A model generated the notes under the pieces. The model did not search any database. It saw only the letters and a list, made by a program, of their open reading frames with translations, and was not told the DNA's origin. 64,000 bases of DNA from NCBI GenBank assembly GCA_025890175.1, contig JANPYM010000005.1:2589172-2653171 (forward strand), read 5' to 3'. Position 1 is the stretch's first letter. Every line of letters starts with the position of its first letter. This DNA is from Ciborinia camelliae. Lineage: Eukaryota; Ascomycota; Leotiomycetes; Helotiales; Sclerotiniaceae. Position numbers and translations under genes: made by a program. This document shows, piece by piece, positions 32,811-46,155 of this stretch.

Positions 32811-35800
32811 ATGGCGCGGGCTTGCCAATGAGGCTTCCCAGCGAGCGGTGAGGGGTCAGCGCTTTCTTCCTGCTATTCTCAGCGTTGTCACTGGAAGGAT
32901 TCAAAATCAATCGTCAAGTGGAAAAGCATTACTTGTGCGCATGAGTGTGATTATTTATCATGTATTTGTATCGATTCCTGTGAGGTGAAGTGGTTCGACA
33001 GGGATTATGTCGGGGGCATAAGATGTGACCGTGTATACGTAAATCTGGAAGGCGGGCGGGCCTTGCCTCGAACCAAAAAGGAATGGATGACTTGTATACT
33101 GTGAGGCAAACTCACTGAGCATTAGAGATGAACAGAGTGGATGCCAACGCCAGTAGTGTGGAACGAAACGAAGGCATAACGAAATAAACATACAGATGGG
33201 TGGAGATGCTGAAGGTTGGCGCACCGCTCACGGGTCTTACGAGTGAAAAAGCTCTGTGAGTGGTAGGTGAGCACCGAGAAAATGTCAGGAATCTAGTTCT
33301 GTCGAATTTCTACAGGCTGATGCGGCAGTCTGGTCGTAAAGAAAATAGCACTGGCAGAAAATGCAAAGATTGGTGGTGATGGATGACTGTAGATGGAAGA
33401 ATGTAATGTGGTGGATGACGCTTTTAGCTCTGCGCAGCTTTCTGCATGAGGAGGAAGACCCCAAGCTTTGTGGTTCTTCAAATCGTCCCAATCCCACGCT
33501 CATTGCTCACAGACCTGACCCTACCCTTCACCGCACCAGACCAGCACCCACAAGAGTTCATGGAATTGTTTCCAGGGTCGTAGTGAAGCGGGTCTTTTTT
33601 TTTTCTCTCTCGAGGCACCCGCCAGGGTTGCTTGTTTGGCTGCAGGCATTGTAGCATTTTCAAGGTACCAGGGCTTAAAGGTATCCCTTTAAGAAGCCTA
33701 GAGGTTCACAATGTCCCAGGAAACTATTTTCTGGAGCCAAAACCGTGCTTGGTTCCAGCATTCGGAAGGCGGGAGGCCACGCGCAGGAGATCCTTGTATA
33801 TCACGTTATATTATGGATGAAATAGATTGATATTCCCCTTTGAGCAAAGGGCGCTTATGAAAAAAACTTTAGCTGTCGTACCTTACCAAAATAGGTAGAT
33901 GTTCTTCATATCATTTTGTGACGAGTACTCATATAGATACTTGCGCATAGAACGATAATGCATCTACCGCTACTGCTACACGCATTTTTGTAGATGCATA
34001 ATCTCCCCGCTATTCGTGGACCATACTTTAGCAATTCATATGAATGAGTTGCTATTTAATGAAGTACATAAACATCATCACAGGACAATCCGTTCGGGGC
34101 CTCTTTTGGGTGAAGTTAAGTGAAGCTTCAAGCTTGGAGAGATCTCACGAGAAAAGATAAGAGCTTCCTTCTTCCTTCGATAATCGGTACGCGGAAGGAA
34201 TTGGGGAATTGGGAAATAGGGAATTAGGGAATTAGAAATTCGAAATTCGAAATTAGAGGTGGGAGGTGGGAGGTAGCCTCAGGTAGGAGGGAGGAAGTGA
34301 TGCTATCTTGCATGAGCATGGGAAGAGATGGGTGGTGTGGTGTTGTGCACTGGTGCAATGATGCAGCAGGTGCTGAAGCCACGGCTTGTGAAATGAATAC
34401 ACAGTATTAATAATCCCCTGTTTAAATCAATCAATTTTGCACGGGCTAATAATAAGTTGTGCTAATTTAATAAATTTATATAGTACAGGGCAGGTAGGAA
34501 ATTAAGTATTATATACGGAGTAAAAAGAATCTTGAATTGAAATATGTTTCATTTGGATAATTTCCCTGTGAACTTACAAGTTACAAGTTACAACTTTTCC
34601 AAGCCTGTCAAGCTGTGATTTGAAGTTTGAACATCACAAAACCTCCCATACGATACTGTAGATGTAAGTGGTTCGTGTAAGAAATCTTGAGGCCCAAGCG
34701 AAACATTTACATTTCTACAATAGGTAAACTTTACAGTTTAATGTCAGTAGGTACCTAATGTCAGTCATGTTCCTTATTACTAATTAGCCATTTCCATGCA
34801 GTTTCCCTGCTCCAGCTGTCAGAATTCTCGGGTCCTTCTACTCGGTGGCCGTGGCCGTGGCCGTGGCAATGACCGTGGAGATGGCGATGGGATAAGAGAA
34901 AATAATATTAAAAAAATAATAATCCAAAAAAGAATCAATCCACCAATACCAATAGCCATCCGTCGTCTTATAATGGGAAAGTCAAAGCTTTTTCCCTTGT
35001 AAATCCCGATGTCTTGACTCTTGATTAAGAAAAAACGAGGGAAAGATGGGAAAAATTGATCAAATAGGAGAATTGGGGGTTGAAACATGAGAAAATGGCC
35101 GTTTCCGTCTTCTTACTTTTGCTTTCCTGTATACAGGATACAGTATACAGACTACAATATGTACACTTTTCACTTGCAGGATTTCTTATGCATGTGAATC
35201 GCTTCAATCGTCAATGTTGATTCGCTTCCCACCTAGACTTTTAGGTTGTGGTCACTTGGTCACCTAATCACCTAATCACCACGTTGAAAAAAAGTTACCA
35301 ACCACACTGATTTTGACCTGCAGAGTGCGGATATACTAATGCAAAGCGATACGATTTCCGTCAATCAAAGATTCTTATTTCTGCAGGGCGTCACTAGGCG
35401 TTACATGGGAAAGAACGTGCGAGCTCGGCAACGACTTCATTCTATCAGTTTTAGGCTATGCTAGGCTTATAACTACTAGGGAGGTAAGGTAGGTAAGGTA
35501 GGTTAAGGTAGATTAAGGTATTAACTAGACAAGGGAAACTCGATAAACAATACCGAGTATGTATTACAGACTACAGTAAACTAAAACTACTCTTCAGTAC
35601 AGCTCAATTTTTGAATATAGTACAGTACGGAGGATTAGCTGTTGTTCAATTGTGCCCAGGTGTCATGAATCCTTCGCCTTCGGAAAGTTCTATCGACCTA
35701 ATGTATTAGATTACTATGATCATGTATTATATTATGATCGCCCATTAGTTGTGTCCTCGTCGTACATCAGGTACATACATACATACATACGTACATACAT

Positions 35801-37034
35801 ACAGTATGCACATAATCATATTAAATCGGAAATATTATTATAACATCCAATTTCACATATGATTATTTTCCCCCTTCTATTTTCGTCTTTACTTTTTTTC
35901 TAGAACCAAATTTTGTGAACTAGAACCTTTGGAATAAAGTTGGAATGGCGGACCTCGGTGATCTTTGATCTTGCTGCAATCTTACCTTACCCCCCTGGTC
36001 GACATATTTTTGATCCGGTGGTCGTACGCTGGCTAAGGCTTGGCCACATTATAAATTCCACACTTAGTTTAAACCAGAGCACCGGTGAGCGGCAGCAAGA
36101 TGAGCTGCATAAGTTCCAGTCTTCTACGCACTGATGTATGTAAGTTTGGGGGATCCTGGAGGGCGCCATCGCATGGGAAGTTTGTAGCCATCAGATTCGA
36201 CAACCGCTCCCAACAATTCGATATCCAGCATTTCTACCCAGCCCTGGAGAGCATTCGTCAAGATCAATCGCCTTCTCCGATCAGATTGCGTAAGGCGGGC
36301 AAGAAAGTCTGTCACGGAACAGGCAAGCACACATATGACTTATTTCTTCGCATCAGAAAAGTTGGTCCCTTTCACCCGGCTTTACAGAAAAAAGAAAAGT
36401 CATGCGCCACGCGCCGTGCCGCTGACGATACGACCTCAATAAGATGGTCCGCATAATAATTACACAGCGCGCATAGCTGCCCAAAAAGCATCTGTACCTG
36501 ATCCACAGAGATCACATCTATTGTCATATGATGCGAGTAGATCCAAACTCAATCTTGATGGCACAATAGTACTCCGTATAATTTTCATTTACCTCAAATT
36601 GTTCGAGGGAACGCAGACAGATTTGATGAGCTGGAATGTATCTATTATAGAATAATCTAACCTTTTCAGCAACAAGACCGTCCTGTCTCGACTCTCAAGG
36701 TTTTCGGTGCTTATGGGTACGCCATCGTCGTCCCTCGGCGTCCTCCACGATTGGTTATGTCTCTCCGTTCCATGGGCGGACGCTACACTCGTTACCAAGC
36801 TTTCATGAAAGCTCGAAAAAACTAAATAACACAGCCTGGATGGGGAAACTCCATACCGATTTCTTACACTGCAGGATTTCCCCGGGGTTTGCCAGAGTTT
36901 TGTTAGATGGGATACATTTGCCAGATACCTACCTGACCGAGCAAAGGGGGAATAAGGTTCTCGACTTGAACCTTTGCAAAACTTTTCAAAGCTCGAGTCA
37001 ACTTGGGCACATAGAGAATACATAACAACAATAT
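32811..37034. other. 4.2-kb gene-poor region
   Basis: Should contain the first exon and promoter of the bZIP gene near its left end. Otherwise AT-rich DNA with short satellites (gtacatac repeats about 35770-35800; gaaattcgaa repeats about 34236-34250) and one tacggagta motif (34514-34522). Open frames at 36085-36456 (plus) and 36124-36330 (minus) overlap, and neither has support. No gene called. Confidence 0.4.
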
Positions 37035-37550
37035 GTGTTGTAGAGTGTTGTGAACTTGTGGAGTTTGAAACGATCCAAGGTACGGGGATCTAAAGTAGAG
37101 ACTATGATAATCATACAAGTCTAAGATGAGGTACCAATAGTTCGAACCTAAATTAACGGTGGGTATTCCTGATCCTCCAGAGTTTAGATCCAGCAATCTC
37201 TCTTGTTGTTCTTGATAATCTTTGAATAAGGCGTCACAAATATTTTACCTTCAGCACCCAAATAAACGAGTGATGAAGGGCCGGAATTCAATTTATAGAA
37301 ACGTTCCTTCATCTTTCGGTAGCTGTCCCCTAGCCTACGGGCAGGCTCTAGTCGTCTAAGGTACTGTAGTTGGAGCTTCGTTGCAACTATTTCCAGTTCT
37401 GATTCATGTTGGCCACCCCAGTCAATTGAATCGAACAAGTTTGGCACCATCCAATACTTCGTCGGCTTTCCAGAACCTCTTACAGTCATTCCAAACTAAT
37501 ACGGCTCAACAACCCTCCATTTTCTTTTCCATTAAAACTGGAAGATTAAG
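37035..37550 (-). pseudogene. Fragment of an uncharacterised fungal protein, broken
   Basis: A minus-strand frame (37184-37489) reads as real protein: WMVPNLFDSIDWGGQHESEL, then a basic helical segment, then GPSSLVYLGAEGKIFVTPYS. It continues in another frame (37035-37196) with ERLLDLNSGGSG and NLGSNYWYLILDLYDYHSLY, so one frameshift lies near 37200. Upstream, the frame passes TAG 37496-37498 and TAA 37532-37534, both one C-to-T change from a Gln codon. The SIDWGG and NYWYLILD patterns recall a widespread fungal hypothetical family, from memory only. No start or complete exon set is left. Confidence 0.45.
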
Positions 37551-40500
37551 GTAAAAGGCCGAAAGAAGCTCATGCCATAAATCAATTCGGGCCTTACCCC
37601 CGATGCATCAGATAAGTAAGGGAGAGAGTATTGGACAGCGGTCCATGCAAGCAATGCGAGCCCATTCACATCACAATTATGCAGACCATATTACACAAGT
37701 GTGACAGAGCCAAACAACACATAACCACCAGAACGAACGGGAAAATCGAGGCAAGAGCAAGTGCTCTTCGATCTCAGATTTACAAGGCGAACCGCCAATA
37801 CTATAAATTAGAAGAATGAATAAATGGTTCTACCATCCCAATTGACGAAAATGAGGCAACCATCTCCAATGGATGCAATGATGAGGCGAACTGGGATAAT
37901 TTGAGCCTTCAATGCTTGGGTCCCATGAAGATGCACGTTGTAAATCCCCGCACGTGCAGATACTGCATATGTACTCCATAACGGACACGCAGCGGCAGAC
38001 AGTCGCAGCAAAATATAGTCATGTGCTTTTAGGAGCCAATGTCGTTGACTTAATGTCCGGGGCCGTGTCAAGCGCGACCACTTGAACCCTTAACGTCCCA
38101 GCCACCACGTTCGATTCGGCAATACGAAACACGAAAAATGAAGAGGCTGGGATCTAGGTGAGTTTAGTAATAACAGTCTAAGTTTCCGGAGATGTCAGAG
38201 ACTCAGAGCTACTTTATCATGGCCCGACCACGGTTACTCGTTATTATCTGATCGGGCATAAAATAGCTATACCAAGTAGAGGAGGAGGATCCAAATCCTG
38301 ACTGGTATCAATAAATATTCGGGCGTGGAAACGAACCTTGGAATATCGTTTTGTTCACAATTCCGCCGAGCTTTGTGCTCACCCCCAGAAGTATACGTGT
38401 TGAGAAAATGATATTCTCATTTTCTTATTTATGACTGAAGTAATGTATGCGCCGCGGATTCCCGTCTCGGGAGTGACACGGCATGAACGACTCGATACCA
38501 GGACGAAGGGACAACGCAACACAAGAAAAAAAAGCATTTCTTGCTTGCTTATTATATTAAGCTTATCCGTGCGCACGCCATCTGCATCTCTCGTTTGGAA
38601 ACTATTCAATCACGTGAACATGCCAATACGGTTATCATTGGACGGAAGATTCACCAGTGGTAGTTGCGGACTCTTAAAAACAACATAAAGGTTGAATATA
38701 ACGAGATAGTCGCCATACCAGATTTTAGACCCCAAAACCTATTCGAATCGTTCAATACAGATCAAACAATGAACTGAGACCATACAATTTAAAAAGACTT
38801 AATAATTGAAGATTGGAATTATGGAAGTTGGGAAGCGTTTCATGAATCCGTGCACCCACTGGTGATTCGACAATTGCCTCAGCAACAGTTTGTTTCTCCA
38901 CTCCACATCCAGAGCCTGCGAAAATACGCATGGCGAACAGCGGTCTGCCTGTTTGTCTCTCCTCCTATTTGGTCCTAACGGGTACCATCCGAACCTGCAA
39001 GACGTAAGTAAATCTTATGGGTCCGGGATTGACTCTCTTCTTGCGCAATGTGATGAGAAAGCGCCAAGTGGGCGATTCTCATGCGTGCGTTCACTTGCAG
39101 CTTCATCCCCATACCAAATCATATCCACGTCTGCCACGCAAATATCCCATTTGGGCCTACGGTATAACTCCGCGACTGTCGGTGAAAAGGCGACGAGAGA
39201 CAAAAAGGGGTTCTAGCCCCAGCGGTGAAGATTCTTCGCTGGCGCCAACAGCAGCATCATCATAAATGGCAGAGTTATCTCCTCTGTTTTATACGCAACG
39301 TCGTGGGGGTTGCTCTTAGCTTATGCCTAACCTAAACTCAAGCCAGCCTTGCAACATGATGTACACATACATATACAAGCAATAATGTAAGGTTTTCCAC
39401 GGCTTGGACTTCTTAGTTAGTGATTACACGCATTTCTTTGCTGGCAAAGTCGAGTACGCATCACTGCGTCGGTTTACCTGCATTCGCGCTACTGAAGTGT
39501 GGAAACTCTCCTCCGAAACCCCGAAGAGATTCCAGAATTTTGTGGCTCATCGTAAAGAGTAAAGACTCATAGCCGTTGAAGCAAATCATTAGGATTAAGG
39601 AGTATATGCCAAGATTCCACCATTTGATTGTCAAACTCGAATTGGAACATTGAAGAGTGTTATAAAATACCAACCCTAAAATTACCGGGCAGACCATGCC
39701 CTGTCCTAGCATTTGAATAGCCAGGATAACCATATACCGGTAATGCAGCATCAAATGCCTAATAATGATTCCAAAACTCTAATACTGTGGAATAAGTACG
39801 CAATTTGAGTTTTGTAAGACGCCCGAATTGGAGGAAACAAATCTCGGTTACTTGTATCTGGGTCGAGACTCGAGCCATAAAAAGAATGTTTAAGCTTCGG
39901 TCTTTAGTTAATCTTCACGGCAGCGATGAAAACTATCTACACCATGCCTTCCATAAAACGTACAAAGCGGGGTCATCGGCAGAAACCGAGAAACTCGGTT
40001 TTATGCATGATATATGGAGAAAGTGGGCGATCAAGAATTAGAGGACAACAATGGCGACACGTCAGAGATCGAACCTGCACCAAAGCCATTCCTTCAATGT
40101 GACGTGATCCTTCCGGATAGCAGTCAAAGTCATATGCGGCAAAAAACTTACAAAAGTATGGCGTAGGGAGAATGCAGTACAACCTCTTGAAATCCTTCGG
40201 AACGAGGACTTCGACGGGCAAAAGGAATGAAGGATCCAGAGTAGCAAAGGTAACGTCAGATAGGTAGCAATTCTATCAAGGAAACAGCATATTATACCTC
40301 CATCGTATTCCAATACCATCAGAATGTTCCCACGGCTCGAATGGCACCCAAGCTCTATCTCAAACATGGAAAATTTTCCAACTGTTGCCATTGCTGCAAC
40401 GACGGGATGAGGCCCGGCGTACCGAATTTTGGCAGGCGCGACGGTCCAGAATTACGATACAACCTATATGCAAGCAACAGTATATCAAAATGCGGAAATA

Positions 40501-40810
40501 CTTATTTCGACATTACTTTCCAATAGTTTTGGGTTGTATGGAATTCTTTCATGCACTTCCATTCTTTTCGGGAAGCAATAATTCCAAATCCCAATTCTCG
40601 CTGAAAAGATTTTCCGACGTGACATCAGCTCAAGAATTGCTTCCCCACTAGATATCAACATCACATCCCCCGCACCATAATATATTGATAAACCCCTATC
40701 TCAACTCCGTAAATTCGAACTTTTAATCTTGAAACAGTTTTAGAACCTGAGCTTCACTCCCAGTAATACTTCACTTCCATTAATATCTCACTTCCTGTAA
40801 TACCTCAATC
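37551..40810. other. 3.3-kb region without a supported gene
   Basis: AT-rich. A hydrophobic minus-strand frame at 39461-39754 (segments VILAIQMLGQGMVCPVILGL and SLILMICF) could be a decayed exon of a membrane protein but has no start, splice partners or motif. The last 150 bases carry CTTCA-rich leader-like sequence before the gene at 40811. Confidence 0.35.
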
Positions 40811-41915
40811 ATGTCTTCCATAAAAACATGGACCGTCACAGAACCCTACATCAACCCGCACTGCGGTCTTGGCGAAGCACCCTTCTATGAGCCCTCCACC
40901 AATACTCTCCGCTTTGTGGACGTCAAGAAGAATCGTTTCCACACAATCGACCTCAATGTTGGCCCATCGTCTCTCACGACCATGCAGCTAGATATGCCCG
41001 TCGGAGTGACCGCCGATATCGAGGGTATAGATTGCTCCGATAAGATATTGGTGGGTGGTAAAAACGGGATTTATGTATTGAGGAGAAGTGATGGGGAAAT
41101 GAAGCTCTTGAAGAGATTCTATGATAGTGAAGAAAATGATGAGAGGTTGAGGAGTAATGACGGGGCCGTAGATCCCAAAGGGAGATTTTGGATCGGCACC
41201 ATGAATGACTTTTGGGTGGGACAGCCACAAAGTGAGGGTGGGTGATATTTTAGTTTCTGCTTAGGAGAATCTTGAGTTGTTGATACCCGACGGAGACCGA
41301 GTGGTCGGGAATATCTTCTTGATTTCCATCACCTCAGTCTATGCTCATTTGATGTGCCCCTCACTTAAATTCTCACGGCCTTTCCGCCCTGTGTTTGCTT
41401 GACGCTAAATATGATTTGTTTCAGGTACAATGTTCCGCTTCGATAATGATCTAACACGCCACGCTATCCGTGATGGTCTCACCATCCCCAATGGACTTGG
41501 TTGGTCCGCCGATCAGAAAACTCTCTACTTCACTCATACAACAGAACAAACAATCTGGGCGTATGACTACGATGCCTCTACTGGTGATGTCAGCAACAAG
41601 CGAGTCTTTTGGAAACACGATGGTCATGGTGAGCCAGACGGATTTAAGTTCGACTCCGAAGGGAATATCTGGCAATGTATTTACGGAGAAGGGCGCGTGT
41701 TGAAGATCAACCCTGAAGGACAAGTCGTCGGCGAGATTAAGTATCCCACGAAGTGCATTACATGCCCAGTATTTATAGGCACCGAATTATGGGTTACGAC
41801 TGCGACTGGTGATGGAGGCGATGAACATGCTGGAGCGTTGTTTAAAGTCGATGTCGGAATTGGTGGTGTGGAGGACTTCAAGTTCAAGTTGGCGAAAGGA
41901 ACTGTGGAGTTGTGA
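40811..41915 (+). CDS. SMP-30/gluconolactonase/LRE-like protein
   Basis: Two exons (40811-41237 and 41425-41915, intron 187 bases with GTGGGT donor and TTTCAG acceptor) give 305 residues, the usual length for regucalcin/SMP-30 proteins. The metal-site residues of the six-bladed propeller are all in place: Glu22 (GLGEAPFYE), the Asn116-Asp117 pair (RSNDGAVDP), Asn165 (TIPNGLGWS) and Asp214 (EPDGFKFDSEGN). The family hydrolyses sugar lactones (for example gluconolactone or arabinolactone) using one divalent metal ion. In fungi some act in L-arabinose, L-rhamnose or D-galactose breakdown; substrate cannot be assigned here. No signal peptide, so probably cytosolic. No pathway neighbour is nearby. 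Confidence 0.9.
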
Positions 41916-42734
41916 TGCGATGAAGTTTAAAGAGTATCCTTTGTACAGAATAGATGGATATGACAAGTATATAGATGGAGAAGTATTGCACATACTACTT
42001 GTTGGTAAAGTTCTGCCACTTGCCCAAAGTTGGTGAATTCAAGAGAGCAAGCAACAAAGAAGTATCAAAGTGTAAAAGTCCCAGGAGTGAGATCATTGAG
42101 ATGGCTCAAGTTAAGCAACAGAGCCTTGAGAATGGAACTTCCAAAACATATATAGCAGCAGTGAAGTCTTTGAGACAGATTTGGAGAGATATAATTGGAT
42201 TTCTTCTTTTGCTTTCCTAACTTTCTTTCTTTCTTTTCATTTCTCTCCTCGATATTCCATATGTTTGTGGAAACATGACAGATCGGTAGTATTCTGGCAA
42301 TAGTCTTTCAATTCACCATCCGATCCAAAATTAGATTCCTTCTAATTTTTCTTCCAATCATGAAACGTTCATACAATATAGGCTTAGCGTTCTTTGTAGG
42401 TACCTCAAACTACAGAGTTGTTTATAGAGAACCGAATTTTGTTTCTTTCTCTCTTTCTTTCCACCACAACTTCAGGCATTGGTATTGTTTTCTTAAAATT
42501 AACAATATCAATCTGGAGTACTGGTAAACCAATCTCCAACCATCTTCACAAAACTTCGAATGCTATTGCCTTCCACTTTTGCTTTCAAAATTCTTCTAGC
42601 TTTACAATATCCGACCTCTTCCGATCTAAGTTTGATTCTGTCAAAGGTACACCTTCTTCTGCCCCCAGTGCATTATAACAAACTGGATAAGCTATCTAAC
42701 TACTTTTATAATTATAGTAGCCAATAGCCAAACA
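41916..42734. other. Intergenic, no gene seen
   Basis: 3' flank of the SMP-30-like gene, then a pyrimidine-rich promoter-like stretch (42430-42600). A leader intron may end at the ATTATAG near 42717. Confidence 0.4.
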
Positions 42735-43367
42735 ATGGGCCCTCCTAGATACACCCGTATCCACACCAATTCAGATTCCTATTCATTCATCGTTGAAAAA
42801 GCCATAGAGAATGAAAGAGCTTTGGAACAAGAGACTGCGGGTTATGAAAAGGCTGTCGAGTACGAAGAAAGGGCTGTGGAATACCGTGAGGAAATTTCAA
42901 CACAATGCAACAACATGATCGAATGGTACACCAAGGTTCGAGCCAAGCCATATCTTCAAGCTTTTGGGATTCTGGGTATCTGTATCTCGGCCTCTTACGT
43001 CACTCTCCTCGGAATTACATATTGCCTTGGCAGCTCCGGCTTCAAATATGGGTTTAAAGGTTTCATGTTTGAATTCAAGGGTGGTGTTTCATTCCATTGG
43101 AATGCCTCTTCCGTTGCACAGTGTTACGAGACATACAAGGAACATGATATTACGGCGGCTATTATCCTGTTGGTCATAGGACTTATATATCTCTTGTTCT
43201 GGGTTGAGATGGAAAAGAATTCGCTCCATCGTGAGATTGCTCAGATGAAAGGCAGATTGGAGAAATATGAGGGCCACTTGAACACTGAGGTTGAGTCGGA
43301 CTTTCAAAGGAAGGATTTTGCTGAGAAGAACAGTCACCTTGGTAGTATTGAAGCAATGCTTCTTTGA
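42735..43367 (+). CDS. Two-helix membrane protein with flanking coiled coils, unknown function
   Basis: An uninterrupted 210-residue frame from ATG 42735. Residues 20-60 are Glu-rich and helical, with a repeated (Y)E(K/R)AVEY unit, likely coiled coil. Two hydrophobic segments follow at about 73-98 and 138-158, separated by a loop of about 40 residues. The C-terminal 50 residues are again charged and coiled-coil-like. Both ends would lie on the same side of the membrane. I recognise no family. It is one of several small orphan-looking genes between 42.7 and 49 kb. Confidence rests on the clean ATG, membrane topology and sensible composition. Confidence 0.6.
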   Translation: MGPPRYTRIHTNSDSYSFIVEKAIENERALEQETAGYEKAVEYEERAVEYREEISTQCNNMIEWYTKVRAKPYLQAFGILGICISASYVTLLGITYCLGSSGFKYGFKGFMFEFKGGVSFHWNASSVAQCYETYKEHDITAAIILLVIGLIYLLFWVEMEKNSLHREIAQMKGRLEKYEGHLNTEVESDFQRKDFAEKNSHLGSIEAMLL

Positions 43368-44325
43368 ATGCATCAGGGATAATGGTATGGGGAGGCGAGG
43401 GGTAGGGGGTAGATACAGTTCTGCGGGATGCTTTGTTACTTCACTTGTTTGCATTATGGTTTATAGCAGGCCAGTGAGGGTCTGCTTTGTTTCTAAGATG
43501 AATATGCCAGTGACTCTTTGGTTTTCAAGAATAATTAGGACTGTTTGTGAGGTTGTCAGGGCTGTCGGCGATTCTGGTGTGATGTTGGATGCACAATATC
43601 ATGATCTTGAAAATCAAAGGGTCTTTTTAATAAACTGCCTTCTTCTATCATCTTATTTGATTGGGGTGACAAGTATGATGAATTGAAGTATCCAAGTAGT
43701 GCTCAATTAGCCAGTTACCCTGCTTCCCCCCCTCTCGACCTCAGAATCGAATCCAAAAGCTTGAAGTTATTGTCCCTATACTAGATATAACCATGTCTAA
43801 TAGTTCACAAGGCTATCTAGAAACATGATAATAAACCAGCCTGCTATTCTGCCCGAGCTAATAGCTCCAAAAATTCTAATTAGCCAATCATAATTTTATG
43901 GTAGGCGGTGTATTCTCATAGCCTCGACACCGGTGAATATCAAGGTGAATATCATCCTTTTCACTTTCTGTCGCGTCAAATCCTCCTCCCTTGAACAACA
44001 ACAATTTTTTTCAAGCACATTCTCTTCAAGTTGGAACTCTTTCCTTGGGAGTTGTTTGAGACTTTTCTCAATTAACTTCTAGGAAAGCTTCGAAGCCTTT
44101 CCTTCACGTATAACTTTTCAATTATACCCATCAACGCTTTTCGCATTCTTGCATAATATTGCCTCATTCATCCATCATAATTTCGCGCAGACACTTCACA
44201 GTTTAATTTTTTCTTTGATATTTTGCTTCCCAAACTCTTCAGCTACTGTCGCGTTGAGCTTCGAAGTAACTCCAGCTACTCTTTATATTTCTTCTCGGCA
44301 ATTCTGTAGAAGATAACTTAGCACC
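43368..44325. other. Intergenic, no gene seen
   Basis: 3' flank of the preceding gene, then a CT- and CAA-rich leader region (about 43990-44320) typical of a fungal promoter for the gene at 44326. The frame 43291-43686 overlaps the preceding gene out of frame and lacks motifs. Confidence 0.4.
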
Positions 44326-45374
44326 ATGTCTCATTCCACGTAAGAATCCTCCCTCCTCACTTCGTGTAGAAAGGTTTGAAGGCAGAAATACTAACACCTA
44401 TAAAGAGGCACTACCGGTAATAGCTTTGCTAAGTCTCCGCACGTCACGGAATCTTCGTCTAGGTACGACTCCTCTTATCTAACCTCTCGACCAAATTTAG
44501 GAAGACTAAAACATTAACAACTACAACAGTAAAACTACTACACAGAGATTCTCCATCTCTCCAGAGCATCGGGTTGCTCTTGACGCCTGGCGATTCCGCC
44601 GGCCCAGAACTGAAAAAGAGCATACTGTTTTTCGTGAGAGAATCCAATTCCAATCGGCTGACTACCATCAATTTCTGGCGGACACCGCAAGGTCTTCTGC
44701 CAAAGTTTTGAGACCTTCTCCAGCCTGGGAGGATATTCCGTTCCCACCTGTCACCATCAGAACTCCTGTAATTACTGAGGAACCAGAAGGAGAACACAGA
44801 GAGATGAACGCCAGCTTTGATGAGATTCGAGAGATTCCCATTCGCAGAGCTACCCCCATGGATTTTGGCAGCCAGTTCCTCCAACGTCCAGTCGCTGCTC
44901 CTCTTGTACCATCTTTCACCTTCGATCGCGCTTCTTTTGATGATGGTCTTGGTGGCTTCCAAATTAATCATGACACCAACAATGGCAATGGCGCCCAACC
45001 TACCAACCGAGAGACAATGATCACAGTCGGAGCTGTCTTTCAAATCGGTCATCCTGAGATTATCCAGCAGCAAAGTATCCAAAATAGTAAGACCCCACAA
45101 GAAAAAGATGGAAAGTTGCAGGTTACTCCCATCAAAAATGCCAGAGCTTCTAAAAAAGTTACTGTGAGTGACAACCACCTTCAATGGAAGACCTCTCCAC
45201 TAATACAGATTCTATCAGCAGGATCCTCATTTTATCCTCTCGGATATTGAGATGGCGGCTATGAAAGACCATGAAGATACTATCGCAGCCCAGGAGCAAG
45301 GCAGAGAGCAAAAGAGAAACTGTTTCAAGATTTCTCTCGCATGGGTCGGTCGTCAACTTGGAAAACTTTTTTAG
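44326..45374 (+). CDS. Hypothetical four-exon protein
   Basis: Exons 44326-44339, 44406-44462, 44548-45163 and 45222-45374 total 840 bases, 279 residues, with phases that agree at every junction. The start MSHSTGTTGNSF follows a pyrimidine-rich leader. The third exon uses the second of two close AG acceptors (CACAG then AG at 44546-44547), which is what keeps frame with RFSISPEHRVALDAWRFRR. The protein is hydrophilic, with acidic Pro-rich parts and no membrane helix. The last exon ends in a basic amphipathic segment (WVGRQLGKLF). An antisense frame at 44459-45184 is a shadow. I recognise no domain. Function unknown. Confidence 0.6.
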
Positions 45375-46155
45375 CTGTCCTTCCACAAGGCTGTCTTTCT
45401 ACATTCATCACCTGCCTGTATCGACGCTTCTCGCTTTCTTTTGTTCAACACCGGTGTTGGTTACGATGATTTCATCATATTGGCAGAGTGTTCTTCTACA
45501 TAGTCCACGCCAACTCACGCACGGATGGTTAGGTAGATGACTTGGGGGCAAAATGATGCTACTGTGTTTCTTATTTCGTTTCTGAAAGGTTTATTGTTTA
45601 CTGCGCGAAGATCACTGTTACTTTGGAATTGGTTCAATGGTTCAATTGTCTATAGTTCTTGCAGACTTTTGTTTACCGACCGGTGTCACAATCAGGTCAA
45701 TTGTAGCTGTGCGAACGGAATGGTTAACTTATCTTCCAATACAATTAATGTTTATAGTCTATGAATATCAACTTCTGATACCTATGTATCTCATAATTGA
45801 CCATATCTGGCTTCACTGTGTCACTTTGCTACCGGTGATATTGACGATGATTCATCTCTGCACTTTGATACGGTCGCACTAAACTTGAATTATTTTATGA
45901 TACTAGGCAGCCACTCGACCGTACCATCTTTGTCAAATCAAATAACGACCAGTACGGCAGTGCCGTACATACCGGCCACAGGTATTTAAAGATTTTCCTG
46001 TCCCTTGAAATTCGTAAACCTTACAACACCATCTTCCAATACCAAGATCTGATTAGCCATCAACATCAACATCGCATTTCGACTTCGACTTCTTGATATC
46101 ATCTAATATCAACAACAACATCCACCATCACCAGTCCGAACTTCTACGAAACATC
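45375..46155. other. Intergenic, no gene seen
   Basis: 3' flank and promoter DNA. The leader of the next gene (46020-46155) is rich in ACAACATC/CATCAACATC words. No gene seen. Confidence 0.4.

Noticed and set aside
36085..36456. Plus-strand 123-codon frame and overlapping minus-strand frame 36124-36330
   Set aside because: Each reads partly like protein, but they exclude each other and neither has a start context, intron or motif that decides.
39461..39754. Hydrophobic minus-strand frame as a terpene-cyclase-like membrane protein
   Set aside because: Similarity is only to general hydrophobic character; no catalytic residue, start or neighbouring exon could be found.
40045..40085. tRNA-like T-arm (ggttcgatct on the minus strand)
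   Set aside because: Only a B-box-like word and a four-pair stem; no acceptor stem, D arm or anticodon arm fits around it.
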